DNA from: Streptomyces sp. S.PB5
Lineage (GTDB): Bacteria > Actinomycetota > Actinomycetes > Streptomycetales > Streptomycetaceae
DNA: 64,000 bases
Reading direction: 5' to 3'
NCBI RefSeq assembly: GCF_030403745.1
Contig: NZ_JAQMWP010000001.1
Location: 744,001 to 808,000, forward strand
Each line of letters opens with the position of its first letter. Positions within the stretch are counted from its first letter, which is position 1. A program made the translations under genes and the position numbers. The notes under the pieces are model-generated. The model worked only from the letters and a program-made list of their open reading frames with translations, searched no databases and was not told the origin of the DNA. Below, one piece after another: positions 44,819-53,154 of this stretch.

Positions 44819-46270
44819 GTGTCCCTAGCCGACCGCGCCGAAGTCACCGGCGCGCCAGCGTTCGTCCCCGACCCCCGGCTCACCAACGAAGACCTCGCGC
44901 CCGCCGAGAAGCGGAACTGGAAGGTCTTCGACCTCTTCGCCATGTGGATGTCCGACGTCCACAACCTGGGCAACTACACGTTCGCCGCGGGTCTGCTGGT
45001 CCTCGGCATGAACGTGTGGCAGGTCTTCACCTCGCTGCTCGTCGGCTTCGTGCTCATCTACATCGGCATGAACTGGATGGGGAAGATCGGCCAGCGCCAC
45101 GGCGTGCCGTTCCCCGTCGTCAGCCGCATCAGCTTCGGCGTCTGGGGCGCCAACATCCCGGCCCTCATCCGGGCCGTGATCGCCATCATGTGGTACGGCA
45201 TCCAGACCTACCTCGCCTCCGTCGCCGTCAATGTGATGCTGCTGGCCGCCTGGCCGGGCCTGGAGTCCTGGACGCACAGCTCCTTCCTCGGTCTGGACGC
45301 GCTGGGCTGGGTCTCCTTCGTGTCGCTGTGGCTGATCCAGGCGATGATCATCAGTCAGGGCATGGAGTCCGTGCGGAAGTTCCAGGACTTTTGCGGACCC
45401 GCGATCTGGGTGGTCATGATCGCGCTCGCCGTGTGGGTGCTGGCGAAGGCCGACTGGACCATCTCCCTGACCTCCACCCCGCACCCGGTCTCGGTGGGCG
45501 AGCAGTGGCGGCAGTGGTTCGGCGCGATCGGGCTGATCCTCGCCACGTACGGCACGCTGATGCTCAACTTCTGTGACTTCTCCCGCTTCGCGCCGGACTA
45601 CAAGACCGTCCGCCGCGGCAACTTCTGGGGCCTGCCCATCAACTCCACGGCGTTCGTGGTCGTCTCGGTGATCGTGACGGCCGGTTCGCTGGAGGTCTTC
45701 GGCGAGGCCATCACCGACCCGGCCGAACTGGTCGCCAAGGTCGGCAACACCTGGGTCCTCGTCCTCGCCGCGCTGACCTTCGCCATCGCCACCATGGGCG
45801 TCAACATCGTCGCCAACTTCGTCTCCCCGGCGTACGACCTGGCCAACGTCTGGCCGCAGAAGATCACGTTCAAGGTCGGCGGCATGATCAGCACGGTCGC
45901 CGCGCTGCTCGTGACCCCGTGGAACCTCTTCTCCAACCCCACGGTCGTCAACTACTTCCTCGGCGGCCTCGGTGCCTTCCTCGGCCCGCTGTTCGGCGTG
46001 ATCATGCTCGACTACTACTGGGTCAAGAAGGGCCGCGTCGACGTGGACGAACTCTTCGACGCCACCCCCGGCTCCCGCTACTACTACCGCAAGGGCGTCA
46101 ATCCCAAGGCGCTGTGGGCGTTCCTGCCTGCGGCGGCCGTCGCGGGGGTCCTCGCGCTCGTCAAGACGTTCAGCGACGTGGCCCCGTACTCCTGGTTCAT
46201 CGGCACCGCCCTGGCGGCCGGTCTGTACGCGCTGCTGTGCCGGAACGAGCGAGCGGCTGTGGAGGCTTGA
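44819..46270 (+). CDS. NCS1-family nucleobase/hydantoin:cation symporter
   Basis: A 483-residue transporter with about twelve membrane helices. It begins with the soluble lead LTNEDLAPAEKRNWKVFDLFAMWMSDVHNLGNYTFAAGL, and contains GQRHGVPFPVVSRISFGVWGANIPALIRA and NFCDFSRFAPDYKTVRRGNFWGLPIN, all hallmarks of NCS1 permeases such as Mhp1 (hydantoin), allantoin and cytosine carriers. GTG 44819 is chosen with GGAGG at 44809-44813; earlier in-frame ATGs lie at or before the operator and would be in the promoter. It is coupled to the racemase gene 6 bp downstream, suggesting uptake of a hydantoin or allantoin. Confidence 0.92.
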   Translation: MSLADRAEVTGAPAFVPDPRLTNEDLAPAEKRNWKVFDLFAMWMSDVHNLGNYTFAAGLLVLGMNVWQVFTSLLVGFVLIYIGMNWMGKIGQRHGVPFPVVSRISFGVWGANIPALIRAVIAIMWYGIQTYLASVAVNVMLLAAWPGLESWTHSSFLGLDALGWVSFVSLWLIQAMIISQGMESVRKFQDFCGPAIWVVMIALAVWVLAKADWTISLTSTPHPVSVGEQWRQWFGAIGLILATYGTLMLNFCDFSRFAPDYKTVRRGNFWGLPINSTAFVVVSVIVTAGSLEVFGEAITDPAELVAKVGNTWVLVLAALTFAIATMGVNIVANFVSPAYDLANVWPQKITFKVGGMISTVAALLVTPWNLFSNPTVVNYFLGGLGAFLGPLFGVIMLDYYWVKKGRVDVDELFDATPGSRYYYRKGVNPKALWAFLPAAAVAGVLALVKTFSDVAPYSWFIGTALAAGLYALLCRNERAAVEA

Positions 46271-46275
46271 GCGGA

Positions 46276-47070
46276 GTGCGGATCGTCGTCACCAACTGCA
46301 ACACCACGCAGGAGATGACCGAGGAGATCGTACGAGGTGCCCGGGCCGCCGCAGGCCCGGGCACCGCCGTGACCGGGCTGACGCCGACGTGGGGGCCCGA
46401 GTCGGCGGAGGGCTGGCTCGACAGCTACCTCTCGGCGGCCGCGGTGATCGACCTCCTGCGAACCTACGAGGGTCCCGCGTACGACGCCGTCGTCATGGCC
46501 GGCTTCGGCGAGCACGGGCGCGAGGGCGTCCGGGAACTGGTCGACGTCCCGGTCGTCGACATCACGGAGGCGGCCGCGCATCTGGCCTGTCTGCTGGGGC
46601 GCCGGTACGGGGTGGTGACCACCCTTGAGCGCTCCTGCGGCCAGATCGAGGACAGCCTTGAGCTGGCGGGCGTGGGACGCAACTGCGCCGCCGTGATCGG
46701 CACGGGCCTGAACGTGCTGGACCTCGGCGATGCCGCCCGCACGGAGTCCGCCTTCCTGGCCGCGGCGGAACAGGTCCGGCAGGCCGGTGCCGAGGTGCTG
46801 GTGCTGGGGTGCGCCGGGATGACGGGGCTGCAGCGGGTCGTGGGCGAGAAGCTGGGGATGCCGGTGGTCGACGGGGTGGGGGCCGCGGTGAAACTGGCGG
46901 AGTCGTTGGTGGGGCTGGGGCTGCGGACCAGCAAGGTCGGGGGGTATGCGGGGCCGCTGCCCAAGGGACGGGTGTGGGGGAGGCCCTCGGAGCGGTTTTC
47001 TGGGCGGGCCCCGGGGAGGCCCTCGGGACAGTCGTCCGGGCGGGCCTCGGGGCGGCCCTCACCGGGGTGA
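46276..47070 (+). CDS. Asp/Glu/hydantoin racemase family protein
   Basis: A 264-residue racemase related to hydantoin and allantoin racemases. The two catalytic cysteine segments are visible: an N-terminal RIVVTNCNTTQEMTEEI and the C-terminal VLVLGCAGMTGLQ. The first active-site position, usually Cys in AGFGDPGL-like text, reads VVMAGFGEHGREGVREL here, so only one of the two canonical cysteines is certain. The last 30 residues are a Gly/Arg/Pro/Ser repeat tail. GTG 46276 is 10 nt after GGAGG; it is cotranscribed with the permease. Confidence 0.85.
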   Translation: MRIVVTNCNTTQEMTEEIVRGARAAAGPGTAVTGLTPTWGPESAEGWLDSYLSAAAVIDLLRTYEGPAYDAVVMAGFGEHGREGVRELVDVPVVDITEAAAHLACLLGRRYGVVTTLERSCGQIEDSLELAGVGRNCAAVIGTGLNVLDLGDAARTESAFLAAAEQVRQAGAEVLVLGCAGMTGLQRVVGEKLGMPVVDGVGAAVKLAESLVGLGLRTSKVGGYAGPLPKGRVWGRPSERFSGRAPGRPSGQSSGRASGRPSPG

Positions 47071-47271
47071 GGGGTGGCTACGGGGGGCTGTGCGGCTGCG
47101 TGTGCCTCGTGATCGCTCGCGCCCCGCGGCGGAGCCGCCGGTGAACAGCATCAGGAACGGAGTCGCCCCTTGCTGTCCCCGACGCCCGGAGCACGCACCC
47201 CCCGCGGCTCCCGACCTGTGGCCCGGATGTTCCTCGCCGTCCTGCTCGCCGGCCTGTGCTGTGCCGGCGCC

Positions 47272-47832
47272 TCAGGGCTGCCAGACGTACCGCACGTCCG
47301 GCTCCCGCTCCTCGTTCCCGCTGCCGTCCGTGTGCTCGACGGCGACGAAACCGTGCCGCTCGTAGAAGCGGTGGGCCGGCTTGTTGACCTCGAACGTCCA
47401 CAGACACAAGCCTTGAGGCCGGCGCTCCTTGGCGAGTCCGACGAACCGGTCGCCGATGCCGCGCCCGCGCCAGTCGGGGGCGAGATAGAGCTGGGACAGG
47501 TCCTCACCGTCCAGCACCATCACCCCCACGACCCCGCTCTCGTCCCCCGCCTCCGCGACCGCGACCCAGGTCTCCTGCAGCGGCACGACCACGTTGCGGA
47601 AGTAGTCCCGCACCTCGTCGTCGGACCGGGGCCTGACGACGCTCGGCAGTGCGGCGGCGAACGAGCGCAGCCAGACGTCGGCCACCTCGGCGGCGTCTGG
47701 GGCGGCGGCCCGCCGCAGGGTGATCGTTGAGCCGGGTGTGCGGCCGGATGCCGGGCTGTGTGCGGAGCCGTGCGTGCGGCCGTGTGCGGAGCCGTGTACG
47801 AACTCGCAGGCCGGGCTGTCGTCTGAGGTCAC
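47272..47832 (-). CDS. GNAT-family N-acetyltransferase
   Basis: A 186-residue protein. The GNAT fold starts about residue 36 (TITLRRAAAPDAAEVADVWLRSF) and has the acetyl-CoA loop LAPDWRGRGIGDRFVGLAKERR and the last-strand KPAHRFYERHGFVAVE. The substrate is unknown. The first 35 residues are an odd His/Gly/Ser repeat (HGSAHGRTHGSAHSPASGR), reflecting short tandem repeats in DNA at 47735-47805. If those are not translated, the start could lie further in, though no better one is apparent. Confidence 0.85.
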   Translation of the reverse strand: MTSDDSPACEFVHGSAHGRTHGSAHSPASGRTPGSTITLRRAAAPDAAEVADVWLRSFAAALPSVVRPRSDDEVRDYFRNVVVPLQETWVAVAEAGDESGVVGVMVLDGEDLSQLYLAPDWRGRGIGDRFVGLAKERRPQGLCLWTFEVNKPAHRFYERHGFVAVEHTDGSGNEEREPDVRYVWQP

Positions 47833-47899
47833 GCCACGGGATCCTGTCAGGGAACCGACGCTTCCCGCACCGCATTTCCGCGCTCCTCGCCGGTCCGTC

Positions 47900-49045
47900 T
47901 CAGTGCGCCGGGGACCGCTGCTCCGGGAACTCGAAGGCGTCCCACCACCATGACACCGCGGGGATGTGGAGCCGCTCCGGGGCGGACGGCGAAGGCGTCG
48001 CCGTGTACACGCCGATCAGGCCGGAACGCGGCAGGTCCCGCACCGGCACAGCGAGCTCGGCGGCCGTGCCCTCGACATCCAGATAGCGCTCACAGATCTG
48101 CCCCCATTCCAGGTTGGCCCGGATCCAACTCGCCAAGCCGTCCACATACGCCCGCAGTTGCGGCCCGGCCCCGCCCTTCACCTCCTCCAGCAGACCGACG
48201 AAGCGCCGCATCACGCAGTCCCGCAACGCCAGAGCCGTCGCCAGCGCCTGCGGTCGCGCGCACCGGTGGTCGCGGGCCAGGACGTCCAGCAGGTTCTGAC
48301 CGTCGCCCACCCGCCGACGCTCCTTCTCGTACGAGATGATGTCGTTGTCCCAGCCCACGAGTGCGCAGGTCATCTCCCGCAGGGCACGCACCCGCGGACT
48401 GCCGAACTCACCCGGGGAGAGCTCCAGCCCGTCCACGACGTCGCACAGCGCCGTGGTGACTCCCATCGAGCCGTTGGCGAGCCGCATCAGCAGATAGTCC
48501 GGCAGTGACGGAACGACGCCCCGCACCCGCAGCTGCGCACACCAGACCTGGTCGAGGAAGTAGGCGCGCAGCGCATCGGCCCACCGGCTGGTCTGTGCCG
48601 GGCTCGCGCACCCGGCGAGCCGGACGGCGATGTCCCGCAGGGCGGCCGCGTACCGGTCCCGGTCGAACGCGTCCGACTCCGGGACCTCGACCGCACGCAG
48701 CAACCTGCGCAGCGTGGCCACTAGATCACCGGGGCGGCGGGCCAACGGGCCTTCCTCGCAGTACTCGTCGTCGAACGCGTACAGCCACATCAGGAAGTCC
48801 GAGGCGAGCCGCAGACCTTCGTCCGTCCCGCGCGGGTGGGCCAGCGCGGCGAGCAGCCCCGGCATCGACCTTGTCAGCCGCAGATACTGGCGCTCGGAAC
48901 CGAAGAGCTCGTACCGCTCCAGCCAGCCGATGCTCGCCTGCGTGAGCTGCTCATGGCCGGGGTGGACGGCAAAGGGGATCGGACAGTAGAAGGACGGGAC
49001 GGCTGGGGTCGCCGATGGGGCCGACTCCGGGTCGTGAGCGCTCAT
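47900..49045 (-). CDS. class I terpene synthase (sesquiterpene-cyclase type)
   Basis: A 381-residue terpene cyclase. The Asp-rich metal motif is DDEYCEE and the second metal motif NSE/DTE is NDIISYEKE; the downstream RY pair appears as ICERYLD. The opening FYCPIPFAVHPGHEQL is typical of bacterial sesquiterpene synthases, which ionise farnesyl diphosphate with three Mg2+ and cyclise it. The exact product cannot be predicted. ATG 49045 follows GGAG at 7 nt. No prenyltransferase or P450 is adjacent, so FPP would come from primary metabolism and the product may be the free hydrocarbon or alcohol. Confidence 0.9.
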   Translation of the reverse strand: MSAHDPESAPSATPAVPSFYCPIPFAVHPGHEQLTQASIGWLERYELFGSERQYLRLTRSMPGLLAALAHPRGTDEGLRLASDFLMWLYAFDDEYCEEGPLARRPGDLVATLRRLLRAVEVPESDAFDRDRYAAALRDIAVRLAGCASPAQTSRWADALRAYFLDQVWCAQLRVRGVVPSLPDYLLMRLANGSMGVTTALCDVVDGLELSPGEFGSPRVRALREMTCALVGWDNDIISYEKERRRVGDGQNLLDVLARDHRCARPQALATALALRDCVMRRFVGLLEEVKGGAGPQLRAYVDGLASWIRANLEWGQICERYLDVEGTAAELAVPVRDLPRSGLIGVYTATPSPSAPERLHIPAVSWWWDAFEFPEQRSPAH

Positions 49046-49216
49046 CCGGTCTCCGAAGGGTGCGGGGACAGAGCTGGGGGAGGGGGCTGGGGGGAGCTGA
49101 AGGAACTGGGCGGGAGCGAGGTCTCCCGCAGACGTCCTACCCTCCGGCGACGCCCCCTCCCCGACCCGCCCCGGAGTCACGGCCGAAACCACCCCTGGCG
49201 GCGAATGCCACGGCGC

Positions 49217-49615
49217 CTAGGGGACGGCCGCCGTCGCCGTGATCTCCACCAGCTGACCCGTGTACCCGAGGCAGGCGACTCCGAGCAGCGTCGACGCATG
49301 CGGACCGGTGCTGAGTCCGGACGCCTCCACGACCTCCCAGACGGCGGAGAGCACTGACGTCTCGGCACTCACCACATACACGTCGGTGTAGAGGACGTGC
49401 GCCAAGTCGCTCCCCACTTCGCGCAGTTGCTCCTCCAGGTTCGCGATCACCTGCTGGGCCTGCAGCACGGGATCCCCCTCGCCGACGATCCTGCCCTCGG
49501 CGTCGAGCGGTACCGACCCGGCGAGGAACGCGAGCTTCGTGCCGGCCTCCACGACGGAGGCGTGGGAGTAGGTGGGCGGTGGGAAGAGGGCGGGTGCGGT
49601 GACGCGCCGGATCAC
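49217..49615 (-). CDS. RidA-family (YjgF) protein
   Basis: A 132-residue trimer-forming RidA fold: SHASVVEAGTKLAFLAGSVPLD, then the helix VIANLEEQLREVGSDLAHVLYTDVYV and the last-strand GQLVEITATAAV. RidA proper deaminates enamine/imine intermediates using an Arg in a P-A-R-S-type sequence; here the equivalent segment is GPHASTLLGV, with no Arg, so the enzymatic reaction may differ. GTG 49615 has GGAGG at 7 nt. The start lies 570 bp upstream of the terpene synthase start on the same strand, the two genes being 171 bp apart. The 302 bp between this gene and the next (49616-49917) hold no convincing gene. Confidence 0.82.
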   Translation of the reverse strand: MIRRVTAPALFPPPTYSHASVVEAGTKLAFLAGSVPLDAEGRIVGEGDPVLQAQQVIANLEEQLREVGSDLAHVLYTDVYVVSAETSVLSAVWEVVEASGLSTGPHASTLLGVACLGYTGQLVEITATAAVP

Positions 49616-49917
49616 TGGGCCTCCAGAGGCGGGTGGGCGGACGACGGGCAACCTCGCGATCATCCAAGCCGGGGTATGGGGCCGCACCCGATTTTCGTGC
49701 ACCGTGGACCGGAACTCGCGGCTTCGCTCCGGCGCCCCGAGCAGCCGCTGCACCAGGTGGACCAGGTGGCCGGCCGCCCTCGCCTGTGGATAACCGCTCG
49801 ACATCGCAGTCCCGCAGCTGCCAGTCTTCCGCCATGCGTGACAGACACCTGGGGCGTTTCACCGCAGCGGACTTCTAGCGCCGCACCGGAAACCCCGGTG
49901 GGCTCAGGAGGTCCGCC

Positions 49918-50301
49918 ATGTCACGCACCGCTCACCACGTCCCGTACCGGCACCGCACCCTGCCCGCCTTCTGGCCGCTCGGCCGGCCGGGCCCCTGGAC
50001 GGGCAACACCGTCGAGGAACTCCGCTACTCGCACGAGGAGTTGAACCTCGCCGGGCGCGAGGGCCGCCGACCCGTGCCGACGCTCGTCGTACGGAACTTC
50101 ACCTCGTACACCTTCCCCCGCGCCACGAACGAGCGTCCCTACAGCCCCTACGAACGCCGGGCCCGGGCCGCCCTCCAGGTCTTCCGCACCTCCGCTCGCC
50201 GACACCTGCGGTCGGCCCTTACGGGGGCGCTGCCGCTGTGGGCCGAGGAACTGGACCATCCGCCGACCCGGCATCGGCACAGCGATCTGTGGGATGCCTG
50301 A
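49918..50301 (+). CDS. small basic protein of unknown function
   Basis: A 127-residue, Arg/His-rich protein I do not recognise. It shows no membrane helix or signal peptide. Possible structural segments are NTVEELRYSHEELNLAGREGR, PTLVVRNFTSYTFPR and YERRARAALQVFRTSARRHLRS. The ATG is preceded by an ideal AGGAGG at 8 nt, the main reason to believe it is translated. It converges on the gene ending at 50357. Confidence 0.6.
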   Translation: MSRTAHHVPYRHRTLPAFWPLGRPGPWTGNTVEELRYSHEELNLAGREGRRPVPTLVVRNFTSYTFPRATNERPYSPYERRARAALQVFRTSARRHLRSALTGALPLWAEELDHPPTRHRHSDLWDA

Positions 50302-50356
50302 CGGTCGCTGACGGGTGGGGGCTCTCCAGGCGACCCCCGACACCCCCCCGGGCACG

Positions 50357-51028
50357 TCATGCCTGCGATGGACCGAGCTGCGGGGCACGCACTCGGCGTT
50401 GGCACTCCTGGACGAGGTCTGGGTACGCCTCGGCGATGGCCGCGTAGACCTTGCGCCGCAGCAAGTCCTCCGCGGCCGCACGCCCCGTGCTTCCGTACAG
50501 GCTGCCGAGGAGTTCGCCGTAGCCAGGCAGCTGAGCGCACAGATAGTCGACCTTCCAGCGGGCCAGTGTGCTCGGCCCGGTGCCCTCGACCGTGGCGGTC
50601 TTCGGCACGTGGCGCCAACGCCGGTGCGTCCGTTCCTCGTCGCGGCGATTGCGGTGCGCGACGGCCGCGGCCGTCAGCCTCTCGGGCGGCATCCGAGGGA
50701 CGGCGACCGGCTCCGCCGCGATCCGTGCCAGTACCTCCCGCCGCCTGCGCTGCGCGGCGGCCCTGGCGACGGCGGACCGACGTGCGGCGGCCGCCGACAC
50801 CGCTTTGAACTCCTCGCTCCCTTCGGCCGCTTCGATCCGCCTCATGTCGTAGAGCCGGGTCTGCTGAGCAGTGCGGAAGTGCGGATGAGCCAGGACCAGA
50901 TCGGGCTCACCGAGCAGTTGCCGCACCATTCCGGCAGTCCAGCCGCGGGCCCGCAGGCCGGGTGCGGAGAGATGGGTTCCTTGGGTGCGTGCGGTGCCGT
51001 CCTGCCCATGCTGCTCGTCGTGCGTCAT
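50357..51028 (-). CDS. Streptomyces protein of unknown function, Arg/Ala-rich helical
   Basis: A 223-residue basic protein. An opening block LSAPGLRARGWTAGMVRQLLGEPDLVLAHPHFRTAQQTRLYDMRRIEAAE looks like a small DNA- or nucleic-acid-binding module. A long Ala/Arg helix (AAARRSAVARAAAQRRRREVLARIAA) follows, then a C-terminal domain with WKVDYLCAQLPGYGELLGSLYG and RRKVYAAIAEAYPDLVQECQRRV. I recall similar openings in other Streptomyces proteins but no function. ATG 51028 follows GGGGGAA. Confidence 0.6.
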   Translation of the reverse strand: MTHDEQHGQDGTARTQGTHLSAPGLRARGWTAGMVRQLLGEPDLVLAHPHFRTAQQTRLYDMRRIEAAEGSEEFKAVSAAAARRSAVARAAAQRRRREVLARIAAEPVAVPRMPPERLTAAAVAHRNRRDEERTHRRWRHVPKTATVEGTGPSTLARWKVDYLCAQLPGYGELLGSLYGSTGRAAAEDLLRRKVYAAIAEAYPDLVQECQRRVRAPQLGPSQA

Positions 51029-51111
51029 CACAGTTCCCCCGTCGTTACGCTGAGTGACGAGTTCATTGATAGCGCGTGCCACTGACAACGGGGGTGCCGG
51101 CGGGGTCGGCC

Positions 51112-51726
51112 TCAGTCGCCCGGGCCCTGGGGATCCCTCTGGACCGCGGGGGACACGTCCTGTTCGGGCGCCCGTGGCGCCGGCAGGTCGATCAGGTCGC
51201 TGACGTCCGCGACCTCCTGCAGCGTGCGCGCCAGCGAGACAAGGGTCCGGCGTACCTGGGCGATCCGTTCGCGGAGGGCGTCCGTGTGTTCCCATTGCCG
51301 TTCCCAGGCCACCGGATCGTGGCCTTCCGGGCGCTGGGACTCGTATGCCGCCAGGCGGGGATGCCACTCCGCGAGCAGCGGGCGCAGGACGCGGTTGAGG
51401 ACGGTGACCGCGAGGACGCCGAAGCTGACGTGGCCGGGGGCGAGGGGTGGGGCGACCTCGGGGCCGTAGCGGCGGAGGATCTCTCGGGTGGTGTTGAAGA
51501 AGGTGTAGAGGGAGGACAGTGCCTCGCGCAGGAAGCCTTCCTCGGGGTCGAGTTCCTCGACCGACACGCGTGTGACGAGTTCCAGGTACAACTCCCAGGC
51601 CGCGCTGCGCTCCGCGTCGGCCGGCTCCCATGTGCCGGTGATGTCGCCGACGAACGGTATCGCCAGCCTCGCCGTGATCTGCGACGGACCGCCCGGTCGA
51701 CGCCGCTTGCGCTGCCTGTGTGCCAT
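51112..51726 (-). CDS. actinobacterial protein of unknown function, helical
   Basis: A 204-residue, mostly alpha-helical soluble protein. It begins with a strongly basic HRQRKRRRPG followed by ITARLAIPFVGDITGTWEPADAERSAAWELYLELVTRVSVEELDPEEGFLREALSSLYTFFNTTREILRRYGPEV. Conserved-looking WHPRLAAYESQRP and WERQWEHTDALRERIAQVRRTL come later. I have seen this family in Streptomyces but know no activity; it lies 84 bp upstream of the previous gene on the same strand and may form an operon with it. ATG 51726 follows GGGGAGGG. Confidence 0.65.
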   Translation of the reverse strand: MAHRQRKRRRPGGPSQITARLAIPFVGDITGTWEPADAERSAAWELYLELVTRVSVEELDPEEGFLREALSSLYTFFNTTREILRRYGPEVAPPLAPGHVSFGVLAVTVLNRVLRPLLAEWHPRLAAYESQRPEGHDPVAWERQWEHTDALRERIAQVRRTLVSLARTLQEVADVSDLIDLPAPRAPEQDVSPAVQRDPQGPGD

Positions 51727-51764
51727 GATCGCCCTCCCCGGTACCCACAGTAGGGTAAGCCGCC

Positions 51765-52067
51765 TTGCGGGACGTGCTTCTCGGTTGCGGCCGCGGTGAT
51801 ATGGAGCAAGTCCTTCCGCTTGTACGGGCGTTGTACGACATCGGCGTGCCCGAGTCGCCCCCTTCGTCATCTCCTGGCACCCGCGCCTGTCCGCGCACGA
51901 GACCCGTCGGCCCGCGGACGTCTCCCCCCCTCGACCACGAGACGGCCTGGCCGGCGGCGGCGGTGATGCGAGCCGAGTTCGCCGCGCTGCGGGAGCCGTT
52001 GCGGTGGATCGCCGAGGAGTTCGGGGGCATCTCCGGGGCGGGCTTCGGGGTGTCGGCGACGGGTTGA
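51765..52067 (+). CDS. doubtful ORF or gene remnant
   Basis: A 100-residue open frame from TTG 51765 with protein-like ends (RGDMEQVLPLVRALYDIGVPES and MRAEFAALREPLRWIAEEFGGISGAGFGVS) but a low-complexity middle. There is no clear ribosome binding site. It might be a shortened remnant of a larger gene divergent from the 51726 gene. Kept at low confidence so that the 448-bp gap between 51726 and 52175 is described. Confidence 0.25.
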   Translation: MRDVLLGCGRGDMEQVLPLVRALYDIGVPESPPSSSPGTRACPRTRPVGPRTSPPLDHETAWPAAAVMRAEFAALREPLRWIAEEFGGISGAGFGVSATG

Positions 52068-52144
52068 TCCCGTCACCTCATCTCGTCACCTCATCACGTC
52101 ACCTTGATCCCGTCGCCTCGATCGCGTCCCCTTAATCCGTCGCC
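52065..52144. repeat. 13-14 bp degenerate tandem repeat
   Basis: Six adjacent units of the form TSATCNCGTCACC run from 52065 to 52144 (13,13,13,14,14,13 bp) directly upstream of the nucleotidyltransferase promoter. Confidence 0.75.
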
Positions 52145-52162
52145 GTGCATCACGGGCCTACG

Positions 52163-52168
52163 TACCCT
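52163..52168 (+). promoter_or_regulatory. -10 element of leaderless nucleotidyltransferase promoter
   Basis: TACCCT ends 6 nt before ATG 52175; no Shine-Dalgarno sequence is present. Confidence 0.45.
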
Positions 52169-52174
52169 GCTCCC

Positions 52175-52957
52175 ATGCCCACCCTCACTGACCTCGCCTT
52201 TCTCGACGCCACCGCCGACCGTCTCGCCACCCTCCCCACCGTCCGCGCCGTCGCCCTCGGCGGCTCACGCGCCCAGGGCACGAACCGGCCGGACAGTGAC
52301 TGGGACCTCGCGGTGTACTACCGCGGGGAGTTCGATCCGGACGACCTCCGAGCCGTCGGCTGGGAGGGCGAGGTGTCGGATGTCGGCGGCTGGGGCGGCG
52401 GTGTCTTCAACGGGGGCGCGTGGCTGACGATCGACGGCCGGCGGGTCGACGTCCACTACCGCGATCTCGACGTCGTGGAGCACGAGTTGGCGGAGGCGGA
52501 GGAGGGGCGGTTCCGGGTGGAGCCGCTGCTGTTCCATCTCGCCGGGATTCCCAGCTACCTGGTGGTCGCGGAGCTGGCGATCAACCAAGCGCTGCGAGGT
52601 TCGCTGCCGAAGCCGGCCGCCTACCCCGAGAAGCTCCGCACGTCCGCTTCCGAACGCTGGCTCGGCACCGCCCGCGCCACCCTCGCCTACGCCAGGGCGA
52701 ACCATGCTCCGGCCGGCCGTGTGACCGAGGTGGCCGGCGCCATCGCCACAGCCTCCGTGCAGGCGGCACACGGGGTGTCGGCGGGGCGGGGGGAGTGGGT
52801 GACGAATGAGAAGCGGTTGCTGGAGCGCGCGGGCCTGCGCGCCGTGGACGACGTCCTCACCTCGCTCTCCGCCGACCGGGACCCGGACGCGCTGAACCGG
52901 GCGGTCGACGAGGCCGAGGCACTCTTCCGAAGGGCGGGGCGGGACACGGACGTCTGA
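52175..52957 (+). CDS. nucleotidyltransferase-domain protein (aminoglycoside nucleotidyltransferase-like)
   Basis: A 260-residue protein with an N-terminal polymerase-beta-like nucleotidyltransferase domain: ALGGSRAQGTNRPDSDWDLAVYY carries the GS and DxD metal motif, and RVDVHYRDLDVVE provides the third acidic residue. The C-terminal half is helical, as in kanamycin nucleotidyltransferase-like and HEPN-paired proteins. It may modify a small molecule or RNA; I see no resistance-gene context and no adjacent HEPN partner. Confidence 0.82.
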   Translation: MPTLTDLAFLDATADRLATLPTVRAVALGGSRAQGTNRPDSDWDLAVYYRGEFDPDDLRAVGWEGEVSDVGGWGGGVFNGGAWLTIDGRRVDVHYRDLDVVEHELAEAEEGRFRVEPLLFHLAGIPSYLVVAELAINQALRGSLPKPAAYPEKLRTSASERWLGTARATLAYARANHAPAGRVTEVAGAIATASVQAAHGVSAGRGEWVTNEKRLLERAGLRAVDDVLTSLSADRDPDALNRAVDEAEALFRRAGRDTDV

Positions 52958-53154
52958 GCCGCTGGAGTCTGTCCACCTGGACCAGCCACACCTTGACGCC
53001 GGGTGACGATCTGTCTGTCACCGACCGATCAACAGGTTCAACACCTCCGCATCCGGGCGTACTTCCGGATGAGGTGGCTTTGAGGGTTTTCTGGTGATCG
53101 ACAGTAGGTCGGTTGAACCGGCAACCAGAAGTGGCCCAGGAAGTAGGGGGACTT

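Noticed and set aside
49616..49917. Possible gene between the RidA-like gene and the small basic protein gene
   Set aside because: Open frames on both strands lack a ribosome binding site and have Pro/Arg-rich composition typical of non-coding GC-rich DNA.
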